Assembly (NCBI RefSeq): GCF_019633745.1
Contig: NZ_CP037968.1
Span: forward strand, 2,734,789 to 2,798,788
Direction: 5' to 3'
Origin: Methanofollis formosanus
GTDB taxonomy: Archaea > Halobacteriota > Methanomicrobia > Methanomicrobiales > Methanofollaceae
Length of the DNA: 64,000 nucleotides
How positions within the stretch are numbered: position 1 is the first letter of the stretch; each line of letters begins with the position of its first letter. Position numbers and translations under genes: made by a program. The notes below the pieces were generated by a model. That model saw nothing but the letters and a program-made list of their open reading frames with translations. It did not search any database and was not told the DNA's origin. This document shows, one piece after another, positions 1 to 8,766 of the stretch.

Positions 1-183
1 ACTGAAGAGTTTTGGGATGACCTCGTTGTTAATCAATTCAGGTGGGTGGTGTGGGTACAACCTGAATGTTGTGTGAAATTTAACGTCACGATGAAATTAG
101 TAGAAACGTACGTTGAGGGGGAGAGTCTTGAAACAAGTAAAGATATCCAGATAACAGCCGGGGAGAATCCTGTTGTACTTTGA
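1..183 (+). CDS. C-terminal end of an unidentified protein, cut by the window edge
   Basis: An open frame runs from the first base to a TGA at 181-183 and ends in the residues TAGENPVVL. The 60 visible residues include FWDDLVVNQ and alternating hydrophobic/polar segments that suggest a beta-sandwich, as in the extracellular proteins common elsewhere in this window. The 5' part lies outside, so no family can be named. A degraded stretch encoding a similar FWDDL-containing peptide occurs near 50590, so this tail may belong to a protein type present more than once in the genome. Confidence 0.45.
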   Translation, partial: TEEFWDDLVVNQFRWVVWVQPECCVKFNVTMKLVETYVEGESLETSKDIQITAGENPVVL

Positions 184-206
184 TAAAATTGTGGGAGGGT
201 ATGATT

Positions 207-454
207 ATGAAAGAAGAAACTGATGCTACATCAAAAGGATTCGCCGCACCGGGAAATAGAGGGTCGCCTGATTACCTGCACCTGATCTACCTCTTCTACC
301 GGCACCCGTCGCAGGCGTTCGAGATTGTAAACAGCGGAAAAAAAGTGCATGGTGTTGTGTTCTTCGCTGTATTTGTCTAGCGGTTGTTGTCCACTATCTT
401 CTGTTTGAACCCGAGATGCTTTTCATTACGAATGTTTTAAATGGAATTTTTTGA
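207..454 (+). pseudogene. Remnant of a small membrane protein, frameshifted
   Basis: A start at ATG 207 has a GGGAGG ribosome site about 8 bases upstream. It encodes MKEETDATSK and then a segment ending in VHGVVFFAVFV before TAG at 378-380. Reading on in the -1 frame from about 374 gives CLAVVVHYLLFEPEMLF and more hydrophobic residues before TGA at 452-454. The membrane-like sequence therefore continues across a frame change. The FYRHPSQAFEIV stretch before the hydrophobic part recalls the N-terminus of Yip1-type membrane proteins, but this is a weak resemblance. The frame-spanning hydrophobic segment and the lack of any further membrane helices indicate a broken gene. Confidence 0.4.
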
Positions 455-616
455 TTCGTATGGCCGCCAAGAGCCGTAATCGTTGCAGGTATCCGGAATC
501 CAGTGCGGAGAACAAAACCCCGATGCCCGGGGATCGACATGCGAATAGACCTCACGGTTCGCCATACGACAGCCGATAATAGGAGAAATCGAAGCTTCAA
601 ACGACCCGGTAATCCT

Positions 617-1779
617 ATGAGAGAAAAAAAGCAATCGCTGCAATAGCCCTGATAGTTCTTGCGTCTGCCCTCGCATATCCCTTTGGTGTGGATGTGATCG
701 CCGGTGAAAAATTCGCGACCGAACCTATCCAGCCGGTGGAGAACGAACATTGTCGGGTTATTGACCTTTCGGGCGATCGGATGCTCTATCAAACCGGGAA
801 CAATATCTATCTCTCCGATCTTAGCGGCCTGAATTGTGAGAAAGTCTACTATTCCGTCTCGTTCTATCCTGTATTAAATAATGAAGGGGATAAATTTGCG
901 GCGTTTGAAAGTGTATCGTCAAAGTTGAGAATCTACGGCATGGCATCGGAGCCCCACAAATACGTCGTCGCGGACGAGATGCTGAACGACTCGAAGATTC
1001 GGTATCTCTCCTGGAGTCCGGACAGCACGCAGCTTGCATTGGTGCTCTCCAACAGGTCGGTGCCGTATGCCCTTTTCATCTATGATCTCGAAACCAGTGA
1101 ATCCATACACATTTTCAATTCGTCTGAAAAGATTTATGAGCCATCATGGGATCCCGATGGGAAATAAATCTCATTTATGGCTCCAGATGGCCGCCAGAGC
1201 CCCACAAACGGCCTTTATATTGCGAACCTGCATGACTCCACCGTATCCATTGCGGTCACTGATGCCGGGGATGCGAGGAGGGATTGGCCCGAACGATCAG
1301 ACTGGAATCCCTCCGGCGACAGGATTGCCTGCTCATCATTCGGGGATATTATCCTCTGCGATCCGGACGGTGGAAACCCATTCAGGATCGCGTGCTGCGA
1401 GAATGGCAGGTGCAGTCATCTTGAATGGAGTCCGGACGGAAGAGACATCCTTTACGATTTCATATCGTCTGAAAGCCCACGATTAGCCCATGTCGGGATA
1501 CTCCATGCGAGTGATGGAGCGCTCGATGAAATTTTTGCTGCCTCCTTCCAGAACAGTTACCTGCTGTCCTGGGCGGGTGAGGGTACCAGGGTCGCATACC
1601 TCATAGAAAATAGAGGCTATGACAATGGATTCGTTGTCGACCTCGAGAGGCCATCGAGAAGCAGGCCTTCGATCATGATCTCGTATATCCTGTTCTTCGT
1701 CCTGCCGGCAGGCTGTATTGCCTGGTGGCATATGAGGTCTGAAAACGATCAGGAGACCGCAAAAGAGGAGGTGAGATGA
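617..1779 (+). pseudogene. TolB-like beta-propeller surface protein, inactivated by a frameshift and a stop codon
   Basis: Repeated blade motifs such as LSWSPDSTQLAL, PSWDPDGK, DWNPSGDRIAC and LEWSPDGRDILYD mark a TolB/WD40-type propeller. The C-terminus has one membrane helix (ISYILFFVLPAGCIAWW) that would anchor it outside the cell. There are two lesions. First, ATG 617 opens MREKK, but the signal peptide that should follow (AIAAIALIVLASALA) is one base out of frame; the A7 run at 624-630 needs eight A's. Second, TAA at 1165-1167 interrupts the frame between DGK and ISFMAPDGR, where a lysine codon AAA would fit the blade motif exactly. An internal start at 688 could still give a signal-less fragment. 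The gene is convergent with cobN, 12 bases away. Confidence 0.65.
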
Positions 1780-1791
1780 GGGCCCGCGCCC

Positions 1792-4700
1792 TCAGATCCG
1801 CTCTTCGATATCCCCTTCGAGATCCAGGTAGGCGCTCCGCATCTTCGCCATCTCCTCCTCGGTCGCGTCCCAGTAGCCCCGGCTCTCGGCCTCGAAGAGC
1901 CGTTCCATCAGGCCGGCGGTGGCATACCGGTTGTTTTCCTCGAGCCGCTTTCGCATCTCCTCGTCGAAGACGAAACGTTCGGCGATGGAGGACCAGACCC
2001 AGTTGTCGACGGCGTTCGTGGTGGCGGCGAGGCCGAGGGTGTTGTAGACCCGCTCCTCGATCACCTGCGCCCCGTGGAAGTCGTGCTCGAGCATGGCGTC
2101 GATCCACTTCGGGTTGAGGAGACGCGTCCTCGTCGCCCGCCTGATCACGTCGCCGATCCCCTCGGTCTGGATCACCTCCTTCGTGGTGTCCGAGATCATC
2201 ATCATCGGTTCCCGGCCCGACTCCGACCTGACGGCCCGGTTGAGCCCGCCGAAGAACTCGAAGTAGTGGTCGAGGTCGGTGACCTCGTAGTCGTGGGAGT
2301 CGCGGACCTGCGAGACCATCTCGACCCTGGAGAGGTTGGAGCGGTAGGCGTCGTCGGCCCGCACCCCGTGCATGTTCTCGATATAGAGGTGGTTCATGGA
2401 GTCGATGAAGACGTCGGCGAGGTCCTGCTCCTCCTTCCAGATCGAGTCCTCGGTGAGCTGGAGGAGGCGGGTGCCGTACTCCCCGGCACGCGGCCCGTAG
2501 ATCCTGGCGCAGGCGATCCGCCTCGCCGTCGTCGGGTCGGTCGTCCCCGAGGCGGTCAACTTCTCCAGGTTCTCGCGCGAGTGCTTCTTCACGAAGTTCA
2601 TCTCCTCGGGCTCGTCCAGGTCCGAGACGAGGGCGAAGGCCCTGGAGAGGAGGGCGATGAGGTTGGGGAACATATCGCGGAAGAACCCGCAGATGGTGAG
2701 GAGACAGTCGATGCGGGGACGGCCCAGGTCTTGGAGGGGGACCACCTCGAGCTGCGGGTGCCATGCCCCGGCGGTGCGGACGACCCGCACCCCGAGATAC
2801 TCCAGCACCTGCCCGATGCTCTCCCCGCCGGTCTTCGTGGTCTCGAACCCCCAGAGGACGATCCCGACGCTTTCGGGGTATTTCCCGCCCTCCGCACGGT
2901 AGGCGTCCAGGGTGTTGGCGGCGATCTCGGCCCCCCGCTCGGCCGCCGTCCGGGTCGGGATCTTCGTCGGGTCGAACTGGTTCATGTTCGTCCCGGTCGG
3001 CAGGACGTCCGGGGTGCGGACGACGTCGCCGCCGAGACGGGGCTCGATGTACCGGGTGGAGAGCCCGCGCAGGCAACTCGTGATCTCGTTGCCGTTGTCG
3101 GCATAGTTTTCGGCGAGTGCCAGCCCGAAGGCGAGCGTCCGTTCGAGTTCCTCGCGCAGGGGGCCGGTAAGCCCGCTCGTCTCGCCCGCGGCGGCGACCG
3201 AGTCGCGGATGCACCGTTCCACGATCGGCCTGCAGGCCCGGTCCACCCTGTCGAGGGCGGCGGCATAGGTCTCGCGGTCGCGGAGCGCCGCGTCGTAGTC
3301 CAGGCCGCCGGCGTCGGCGAGGATCCGGTTGAGGGAGCGCATCCCGTCGCGGTCGTACCGCAGCACGAACTCGACGAACGAGATGAGTTCGTCCATCCCG
3401 TAGACCTCGCCGAGGGTGTGGAGCCCCTGCGGGATGATGCTCCGCTTCATCTCGTAGAGTTCGACGTGCATCTCCGGGATGCTCGTCGCCGTCATGTGCA
3501 GGTCTTCGGCGAGGGTGCGGATCTTCTCCTCGACGCGCTCTGCCCGCAACGCCTGCTCGCGGGCCGTCGCCTCCTCGTACTCGTCGATGAGTTCTTCCAG
3601 TTCTGCGTAGCGCTCGTAGAGGTCGGAGGTCGAGTACGGCGGCGAGTTGTAGCTGACCATCGTCCCGTAGAGGCGGCGTTTGGCGATCGTCGACTCCGAG
3701 GTGTTGAGGATGTGGTAGATGTAAAGGTGGGGCATCTCCCCGATGAGGATGTCGGGGAAGCACCGGCCGCTCATCCCGATCTCCTTGCCCTTCATGAACT
3801 CGGCGAGGCCGTGGGTGCCGACGTGGAAGACGAGGTCGGCCTTCCAGACCTCCCTGAGCCAGTAGTAGTAGGCGATGTACTGGTGGTGCGGGGGCTTGGT
3901 CTTGTCGTGGGTCGCCTTCGCAAGGTCGCTCTCGTCGAGAGGGGGGCGTGCGGGCTGGATGCCCACGAAGACGTTCCCGAACTCAAGGCCCGGGACGAGG
4001 AGGGCGTTGCCCGCGGTCATCACCCGGCCCGGCGGCGGGCCCCACGCCTCGACGACGTCGGCCTGCACCTCGGCCGGGAACCCGGAGAAGTAGTCCTGGT
4101 ACTCCGGGGCGGGGAGGCCGGCGTTGTGTGCCAGGGTCTCGGCGGTCCCGTGCCATTTCCCTGAGTTGACGACGCAGTTCTTCTCGAAGAGTTCGTGCAG
4201 GGGCTCGTCGGGCACCTCCAGGGTGTAGCCCTCCTCGCGGAGGTGCTCCATGAGTCTCTTCACGCTGACGAAGACGTCGAGGTAGGCGGCCCCGCCGATG
4301 TTCCCCTCGCCGGGTGGGTAGTCGTAGACCAGGACCGCCACCCGCTTCTCGGCGTTCGGCGTCCTCTTCAGCCTGAGCCAGTTCTTCAGCCGCCCGCAGA
4401 TCCGGTCGATCCGGTCGGGGATCGGGGCGACCTCCTTCACCTCGCAGCCGTCGATCTCGGTCGTCTGTAGGGCGCAGCAGGGGATGGGCTCGATGCATCC
4501 GTCGAGTTCGGGCCAGATCACCGCCATGATCGTCATCACCGGCGAGAGCCCCGCCGTATCCTCTTCCCAGGCCTCGATCTCCTGGGAGAACATGGAGGCC
4601 GGGGCGAAGACCGGGACGTCCAGGCTCTTGAGGAGCCGGAGCGTCTCGTCGGGATCGCCGCCCAGCGGGCCGCCGTTGATCCTGAACCACATCAGGTTGA

Positions 4701-5589
4701 TGACGGCGTCGACGGCCGCCCGTCCCTCCTCGAAGAAGTAGGTCCTGATCGCCTCCAGGTTCTCCGCACCGCTCGTGTAGACCGGGACGAAGGTGAACTC
4801 CGGGCATGCCCTGATGAAGGCCTCGATCTGGGGGATGTTCTGGTCCAGGTGCATCCCGCCGTGGAAGATGATCCCGACGGCCGGGCGGTCCGGGGTGTGG
4901 CCGCAGGCGGCGAGGTAGTCGGGCTTCGCGGTGAAGTAGCCGAGTTCGGGGTGAAAGATCCCGAAGTCCGGGTACTCGACCGGGTCGGCGGCGTCAGGGA
5001 GGTCGGGGAGGCCGAGGTAGTTTTTGAGCAGGAAGAGGAAGAGGTTGTAATAGTTCTCCTCGCCGCCGTGGCGCCAGTATTTCGTCGCCCTGACATAGGC
5101 GGCGGCGTCGCGGAGCGCCGGGATCTTTGAGTTCCTCCCCGCGGACTCGACGGAGTTCTGGATGTTTCTCACGTTCTCGTTGAGTTTTTTCCGGTCGGCC
5201 TCGGAGACGAGGTCTCCCCCGCGCCTGCGTCCCTCGCCGCCGCTCCGCTCTTCGAAGCGTTTCATGAACTCCCGGCCCGAGAAGGCGCCCAGCCGGGTGA
5301 TCTCCATCATCCTGCCGATCGGGGCCATCATGTTGACGACGGTCTGCGTCCCGCCCGCGAGGACGGCGTACGCGATCTCGTCGGCCCGGCCCTGGCCGCG
5401 GATGTCGAGGAGGACGGCGTCGGCCGATGCGAGGTCGTCGCGGAGTTGTTCTTCGTCGCACTCCTCGTTGTTGATCTGGTGGGGATAGTAGATCCGCAGC
5501 TCGACGGCGGTGCCGAAGGTCTCGTTCAGCCGCCGCACCGCGTCGTAAAACCGTCTCGAGGAGACCGTGGAAATGGCGGTGATCTTCAT
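1792..5589 (-). CDS. cobN: Cobaltochelatase CobN / magnesium-chelatase H-type subunit
   Basis: This is the large subunit of the ATP-dependent metal chelatases that insert a divalent metal into a tetrapyrrole; for CobN the reaction is cobalt insertion into a corrinoid precursor. The 1265-residue length fits the family. Characteristic stretches are HVGTHG near residue 587, then HLYIYH and SESTIAKRR, with a long conserved C-terminal half. ATG 5589 is chosen because AGGAGG lies 8 bases upstream and MKITAIS begins the conserved fold. An in-frame start at 5796 would add 69 unlikely residues. No ChlI/ChlD-type ATPase partner lies in the window, and methanogens often carry several CobN paralogues, so cobalt specificity is inferred. 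AT-rich sequence upstream (5650-5710) probably holds its promoter. Confidence 0.9.
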   Translation of the reverse strand: MKITAISTVSSRRFYDAVRRLNETFGTAVELRIYYPHQINNEECDEEQLRDDLASADAVLLDIRGQGRADEIAYAVLAGGTQTVVNMMAPIGRMMEITRLGAFSGREFMKRFEERSGGEGRRRGGDLVSEADRKKLNENVRNIQNSVESAGRNSKIPALRDAAAYVRATKYWRHGGEENYYNLFLFLLKNYLGLPDLPDAADPVEYPDFGIFHPELGYFTAKPDYLAACGHTPDRPAVGIIFHGGMHLDQNIPQIEAFIRACPEFTFVPVYTSGAENLEAIRTYFFEEGRAAVDAVINLMWFRINGGPLGGDPDETLRLLKSLDVPVFAPASMFSQEIEAWEEDTAGLSPVMTIMAVIWPELDGCIEPIPCCALQTTEIDGCEVKEVAPIPDRIDRICGRLKNWLRLKRTPNAEKRVAVLVYDYPPGEGNIGGAAYLDVFVSVKRLMEHLREEGYTLEVPDEPLHELFEKNCVVNSGKWHGTAETLAHNAGLPAPEYQDYFSGFPAEVQADVVEAWGPPPGRVMTAGNALLVPGLEFGNVFVGIQPARPPLDESDLAKATHDKTKPPHHQYIAYYYWLREVWKADLVFHVGTHGLAEFMKGKEIGMSGRCFPDILIGEMPHLYIYHILNTSESTIAKRRLYGTMVSYNSPPYSTSDLYERYAELEELIDEYEEATAREQALRAERVEEKIRTLAEDLHMTATSIPEMHVELYEMKRSIIPQGLHTLGEVYGMDELISFVEFVLRYDRDGMRSLNRILADAGGLDYDAALRDRETYAAALDRVDRACRPIVERCIRDSVAAAGETSGLTGPLREELERTLAFGLALAENYADNGNEITSCLRGLSTRYIEPRLGGDVVRTPDVLPTGTNMNQFDPTKIPTRTAAERGAEIAANTLDAYRAEGGKYPESVGIVLWGFETTKTGGESIGQVLEYLGVRVVRTAGAWHPQLEVVPLQDLGRPRIDCLLTICGFFRDMFPNLIALLSRAFALVSDLDEPEEMNFVKKHSRENLEKLTASGTTDPTTARRIACARIYGPRAGEYGTRLLQLTEDSIWKEEQDLADVFIDSMNHLYIENMHGVRADDAYRSNLSRVEMVSQVRDSHDYEVTDLDHYFEFFGGLNRAVRSESGREPMMMISDTTKEVIQTEGIGDVIRRATRTRLLNPKWIDAMLEHDFHGAQVIEERVYNTLGLAATTNAVDNWVWSSIAERFVFDEEMRKRLEENNRYATAGLMERLFEAESRGYWDATEEEMAKMRSAYLDLEGDIEERI

Positions 5590-5805
5590 CCCGGCCGCCT
5601 CCTGTCGGGGGGTCTGTTCATGAGGTCTTTCACAGAAAGAGATGGGGGACCAACATAATAAATATGATTCGTTTTTTCTGAGAAAGTCAACATATTTTAT
5701 ACATAAGTATGAAATGGCCGGGCAGCCCCTCCGGAGCGAGGCCGAAATGCCCGGCACGACGAAAAATGGAAGGTGTATCCTCCTGGATTCCTGCAACAGA
5801 ACGAT

Positions 5806-6375
5806 CTACGCCCGGACCGGCACCTCCACCTTTGCGATCATCTTCCCGTCCAGGGTCACCATTTCAAGGAAGAAGGACGACCCGATGTATTTGGAGTTGT
5901 TGATGCCGTAGTTGATGTATGGGGCACGAGGGCTGGGTTTGTAGCCCAGGTCAGGCGTCAGTTTCTCGGTCGAACAGTTCTCGACGCTGATGTATGCGAT
6001 ATCGCCGGGTCCGAACCTGGAGATCTGCCTGCCGCCACTGTCCCTGTACCACATCTCTCCCTGGCCGTTCTCGATGAGGAAGGGATCGATCTCGTCCACA
6101 TAGGTCTGCTCTTCGATGCTCCCGTAGTTGGACGACGGGTGGAGGAGCAGTTTGAACTCGCCGATGCCGAGCGTGTCGCCGCCCTCGTGGTAGAGAGTCA
6201 ACCCTTCGGACTGGGCGTATTTGGCGTTCAGTGTCACCTGCGGTGTCTTCGACTGCGTCTCGGCCATCCCACCGGCGAAGGCGCTGACCACCGCGGCGAT
6301 GATCACGGTCACCACCAGCATCAGCATCACGCCCACGACCGGCGAGACCGCGCTCTCATCCTTTGCCATCATCAT
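5806..6375 (-). CDS. Archaeal type IV pilin (DUF1628-type N-terminus)
   Basis: The N-terminus DESAVSPVVGVMLMLVVTVI is the class III-like leader and hydrophobic alpha helix of archaeal adhesion pilins; cleavage by a prepilin peptidase just before the helix would be expected. The remaining ~150 residues form a beta-rich globular head ending in KVEVPVRA. The preferred start is ATG 6375, which overlaps the upstream pilin's stop by one base (TGATG). Two further ATGs and a GTG lie alongside, giving a run of methionines. The pair is therefore translationally coupled. The role is a surface filament subunit or a pseudopilin. No pilus ATPase lies beside it, but the operon at 11-15.8 kb could assemble it. 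Confidence 0.85.
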   Translation of the reverse strand: MMMAKDESAVSPVVGVMLMLVVTVIIAAVVSAFAGGMAETQSKTPQVTLNAKYAQSEGLTLYHEGGDTLGIGEFKLLLHPSSNYGSIEEQTYVDEIDPFLIENGQGEMWYRDSGGRQISRFGPGDIAYISVENCSTEKLTPDLGYKPSPRAPYINYGINNSKYIGSSFFLEMVTLDGKMIAKVEVPVRA

Positions 6376-7076
6376 CACATCCCCCTCACTTTCACTTCTT
6401 CGTTGTAGATCACTTTCCCGGACGGAGTGTGGACCAGGCGTACGTTCACCACGTCCCCTTCCCTGAGGTTGTTCCAGTTCTTCCCGAGCACGGCCTGGAT
6501 GAAGTCGATGTCGGTGCTGTTGTCATAGCCGAAGCCGTCTTTGTACTCGTACGTGGGTCTGGTCACGCCGTATCCCCCGAAGTCCTCGCCTGATCCGGGC
6601 CCCCATGCCCCCGTGGGGTAGGCGCGCATCAGGGTGCCGGCCGTCAGGGTGTAGTTCCCGAAGTACTGTCCGGGATTTTTCACGTTGTTGAGGCCGAAGG
6701 ACTCCACGCCGCTGCCGGTGGCGAAGGGCGAGGTGAAGTTGTAGCTGCCGTAATTGACGTTCGGGATGTTCGGCAGGACGGTGACCGAATTTCTCTCGCC
6801 GTTCTTTGCCACCCAGTCGGTGACGATCTTGAGGTCGCCGGTGGCTATCGGTTCGCTGACCGAGATGACCCGCATCGTGATCCCGCTCCCGTAATAATAG
6901 CCGGTGTTCACGATCTCGGTCGTCATCGTAATGGTGGGGGTCTTCTTCTGGCTCGAGGCGAGGTCGCCTGCAAACCCGCTCACGACCGCGGCGATGATGA
7001 GCGTGACGACCAGCATCAGCATCACGCCCACGACCGGGGAGACCGCCTCTTCACGGCACTCTGGTGTAAATCTCAT
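6375..7076 (-). CDS. Archaeal type IV pilin (DUF1628-type N-terminus)
   Basis: First gene of the two-pilin unit. The N-terminus is EEAVSPVVGVMLMLVVTLI, nearly identical to its partner's leader and helix, so the two are processed alike. The head is larger (about 190 residues), rich in Gly, Tyr and Asn and with several potential N-glycosylation sites (NFTS, NYT, NST). ATG 7076 is chosen over GTG 7082 because GAGGAG sits 7 bases upstream of it. The AT-rich DNA between this gene and the ECF operon (7080-7200) is the likely promoter. Product location is the cell surface. Filament type (adhesion pilus or pseudopilus) cannot be decided from sequence. Confidence 0.85.
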   Translation of the reverse strand: MRFTPECREEAVSPVVGVMLMLVVTLIIAAVVSGFAGDLASSQKKTPTITMTTEIVNTGYYYGSGITMRVISVSEPIATGDLKIVTDWVAKNGERNSVTVLPNIPNVNYGSYNFTSPFATGSGVESFGLNNVKNPGQYFGNYTLTAGTLMRAYPTGAWGPGSGEDFGGYGVTRPTYEYKDGFGYDNSTDIDFIQAVLGKNWNNLREGDVVNVRLVHTPSGKVIYNEEVKVRGM

Positions 7077-7310
7077 GCGCACTCTCCTCTCCGATGGCTT
7101 TGAGTATTATGGATGAAAACCATGGTATGATCTGGTAGCATAAAATGTAATATAAAACTTATTAATTTGTATCAACAAATACATAATTTAATCATAAATC
7201 ACACGGCTTTCCGGTTCCATCGGATCCATGCCCGCCGGCGGGCCGGGGTGCCGCAGGGGCGGAGGAGAGAGAAGGGATCCGGTTTCAGCAAAAGGATCAC
7301 AAAAGGTGTG

Positions 7311-7320
7311 ATATTTATAG
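7311..7320 (+). promoter_or_regulatory. TATA box of the ECF transporter operon
   Basis: ATATTTATAG lies about 40 bases upstream of ATG 7357. This leaves a short leader that contains the GGAGG ribosome site. The spacing and composition match archaeal promoters. Confidence 0.45.
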
Positions 7321-7356
7321 TATTTTGTAAAATCTATGCCCGACACGGAGGAAAGC

Positions 7357-7965
7357 ATGGGAGCAGACAGCGTTCACGTTCAGGCCCAGTATATGGGCGA
7401 AGATAGACGATCCGGGCATGACCCGGCCGTCTCGAAACGGTTTACGACGACCGACATCATCGTCATCTCGATGTTCGGGGCGCTCGGCATCATGGTGGGG
7501 ATGCTCGGCAATATTCTCCACGGTGCCTCGATGATCGTGCCCTTTTTCGGGCCCTTTATCCTCCATACCCTCCTGCCCGGGATCGTGCTCTTCGCCTGCA
7601 TCGCCACCGTGCGCAAGGTCGGCACCGCGACCCTCCTCTGCCTGATCACCGCCCTCGTCGCGATGCCGCTCGCCGGCGCTCCCCTCTTCATCCTCTCCTA
7701 CATCGCATACGGCCTCGTCCTGGACGGGGCGACGCTCGTCCTCGGCCGGAGGATCTGGACGCGCCCGGGCATGGTCTTTGCCGCGGTCCTCTGGGGCGCC
7801 GTCGGGCTGTACATGCTCTACTATGTCGTGATGCGCCTCCAGGGGATCGAGTTCCCGGTCTGGGTCTTTCTTGCCAGTCTTCCGGTGAACATCGCGTTTG
7901 CGGTCCCGGCCGCCCTGTACGGGCTCACGCTCGGAAACCGCGCGCAGGCCGCGCTCGTGGGGTGA
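7357..7965 (+). CDS. ECF transporter substrate-binding S component
   Basis: Integral membrane protein of about 202 residues with five to six hydrophobic segments after an N-terminal tail, beginning FTTTDIIVISMFGALG. That opening and the genes that follow (EcfT, then fused EcfA) identify it as the membrane-embedded binding subunit of an energy-coupling factor importer for a vitamin or metal. ATG 7357 is preferred to ATG 7336 because GGAGG ends six bases before it. Gene order S, A and T with a fused double ATPase recalls the YkoE-YkoD-YkoC thiamine-related systems, but the substrate cannot be read from the sequence. The nearby cobN gene is on the other strand and is weak evidence for a cobamide link. 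Confidence 0.75.
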   Translation: MGADSVHVQAQYMGEDRRSGHDPAVSKRFTTTDIIVISMFGALGIMVGMLGNILHGASMIVPFFGPFILHTLLPGIVLFACIATVRKVGTATLLCLITALVAMPLAGAPLFILSYIAYGLVLDGATLVLGRRIWTRPGMVFAAVLWGAVGLYMLYYVVMRLQGIEFPVWVFLASLPVNIAFAVPAALYGLTLGNRAQAALVG

Positions 7966-8761
7966 TCCTATCTTCGAGTATGCTGCACGCGATACCCCGG
8001 TCCACCGCCTCGACCCCAGGACGAAGATCCTCTGGCTGACGACGGTGACCGTCCTTGCGGTCGTCCTGCACGATCCCGTCCTGCTCGTCTGCCTCTTTGG
8101 CGTCTCGCTCGTCCCGTTTGTCGCGGCCCGGCCCTCCGGCGGGGTGGGGGCAAAGGTGGCGGCCTTCTATCTCTTCGTCGCCGTCGGCACCACCCTCTCC
8201 CAGGGTTTCTTCTCGACCCAGACCGGAGGCGCCGAGCCCCTCTTCTGGCTGATCGCCCCGGACGCTCCCTATCTCGGGGCCTTCACCGGGGGCGTCGCCT
8301 TCACCCTGGCGGGTGCGGCGTACGGTTTTGTCCAGGCCTTTCGCGTCCTTGCGATCCTGAACGCCTCGCTCACCCTCGTCCTGACCACGCCCCTCAACCG
8401 GGTGGTCCTCGGCCTCTCGAAGCTCGGCCTCCCCCCGCTCCTCGCCTTCATGGTCACGACGGCGGTGAGGTTCGTCCCGACGGTCTTTGAGGAGTGGAAG
8501 ATGATCCTGACGGCGCAGCGGGCGCGGGGGATCCCGCTCACCGGCCGGCGGATGATCGAGTACTCCCTCTCCCCCCTGGTCCTCGCCTCGATCCGGCGGT
8601 GCAACCAGCTCGCCCTTGCCGCCGAGTCGCGCGCCTTCGGGGCCGGCGTCGGGCGGAGCGCCTATGTAGAGATCGCCTTCGGGCCGGCCGACCGTTCCTG
8701 CATGGTCGCCATCGCGGTCGTTGCAGTGCTGCTGCTCGGCGCGGCACTGGCGGGGGTGTGA
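7898..8761 (+). CDS. ecfT: ECF transporter transmembrane component EcfT
   Basis: Scaffold subunit that couples the ATPases to the S component. The EcfT opening FEYAARDTPVHRLDPRTK is followed by several membrane helices. The coupling-helix region includes AQRARGIPLTGRR, the ARG-type motif of the family, and LAAESRAFGAG follows. The start is unclear: no ATG, GTG or TTG lies near the conserved N-terminus at 7970. The nearest is TTG 7898, which would overlap the S gene by 68 bases and add a low-complexity extension. A strong Shine-Dalgarno-like GGTGATCC at 7961-7968 points instead to initiation around ATC 7970. The long form is given here. The stop at 8759-8761 lies five bases before the ATPase start. 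Confidence 0.85.
   Translation: MRSRPPCTGSRSETARRPRSWGDPIFEYAARDTPVHRLDPRTKILWLTTVTVLAVVLHDPVLLVCLFGVSLVPFVAARPSGGVGAKVAAFYLFVAVGTTLSQGFFSTQTGGAEPLFWLIAPDAPYLGAFTGGVAFTLAGAAYGFVQAFRVLAILNASLTLVLTTPLNRVVLGLSKLGLPPLLAFMVTTAVRFVPTVFEEWKMILTAQRARGIPLTGRRMIEYSLSPLVLASIRRCNQLALAAESRAFGAGVGRSAYVEIAFGPADRSCMVAIAVVAVLLLGAALAGV
7961..7968 (+). promoter_or_regulatory. Shine-Dalgarno-like site before ecfT
   Basis: GGTGATCC matches the extended complement of the 16S rRNA 3' end and overlaps the stop of the S gene. It implies that ecfT translation starts just downstream, where only non-standard start codons exist in frame. Confidence 0.4.
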
Positions 8762-8766
8762 GTGCC

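Noticed and set aside
1165-1167. Recoding of the in-frame stop as an amino acid
   Set aside because: The stop is TAA, not TAG (pyrrolysine) or TGA (selenocysteine), and a separate frameshift already disrupts the gene.
1673-4164. Long frames on both strands within cobN
   Set aside because: GC-rich DNA gives long antisense and shifted frames; residue content is Arg/Pro/Gly-rich and only the cobN frame has family motifs.
5590-5805. Cobalamin riboswitch before cobN
   Set aside because: No B12-box-like conserved sequence or suitable leader structure is seen; the region is AT-rich promoter DNA.
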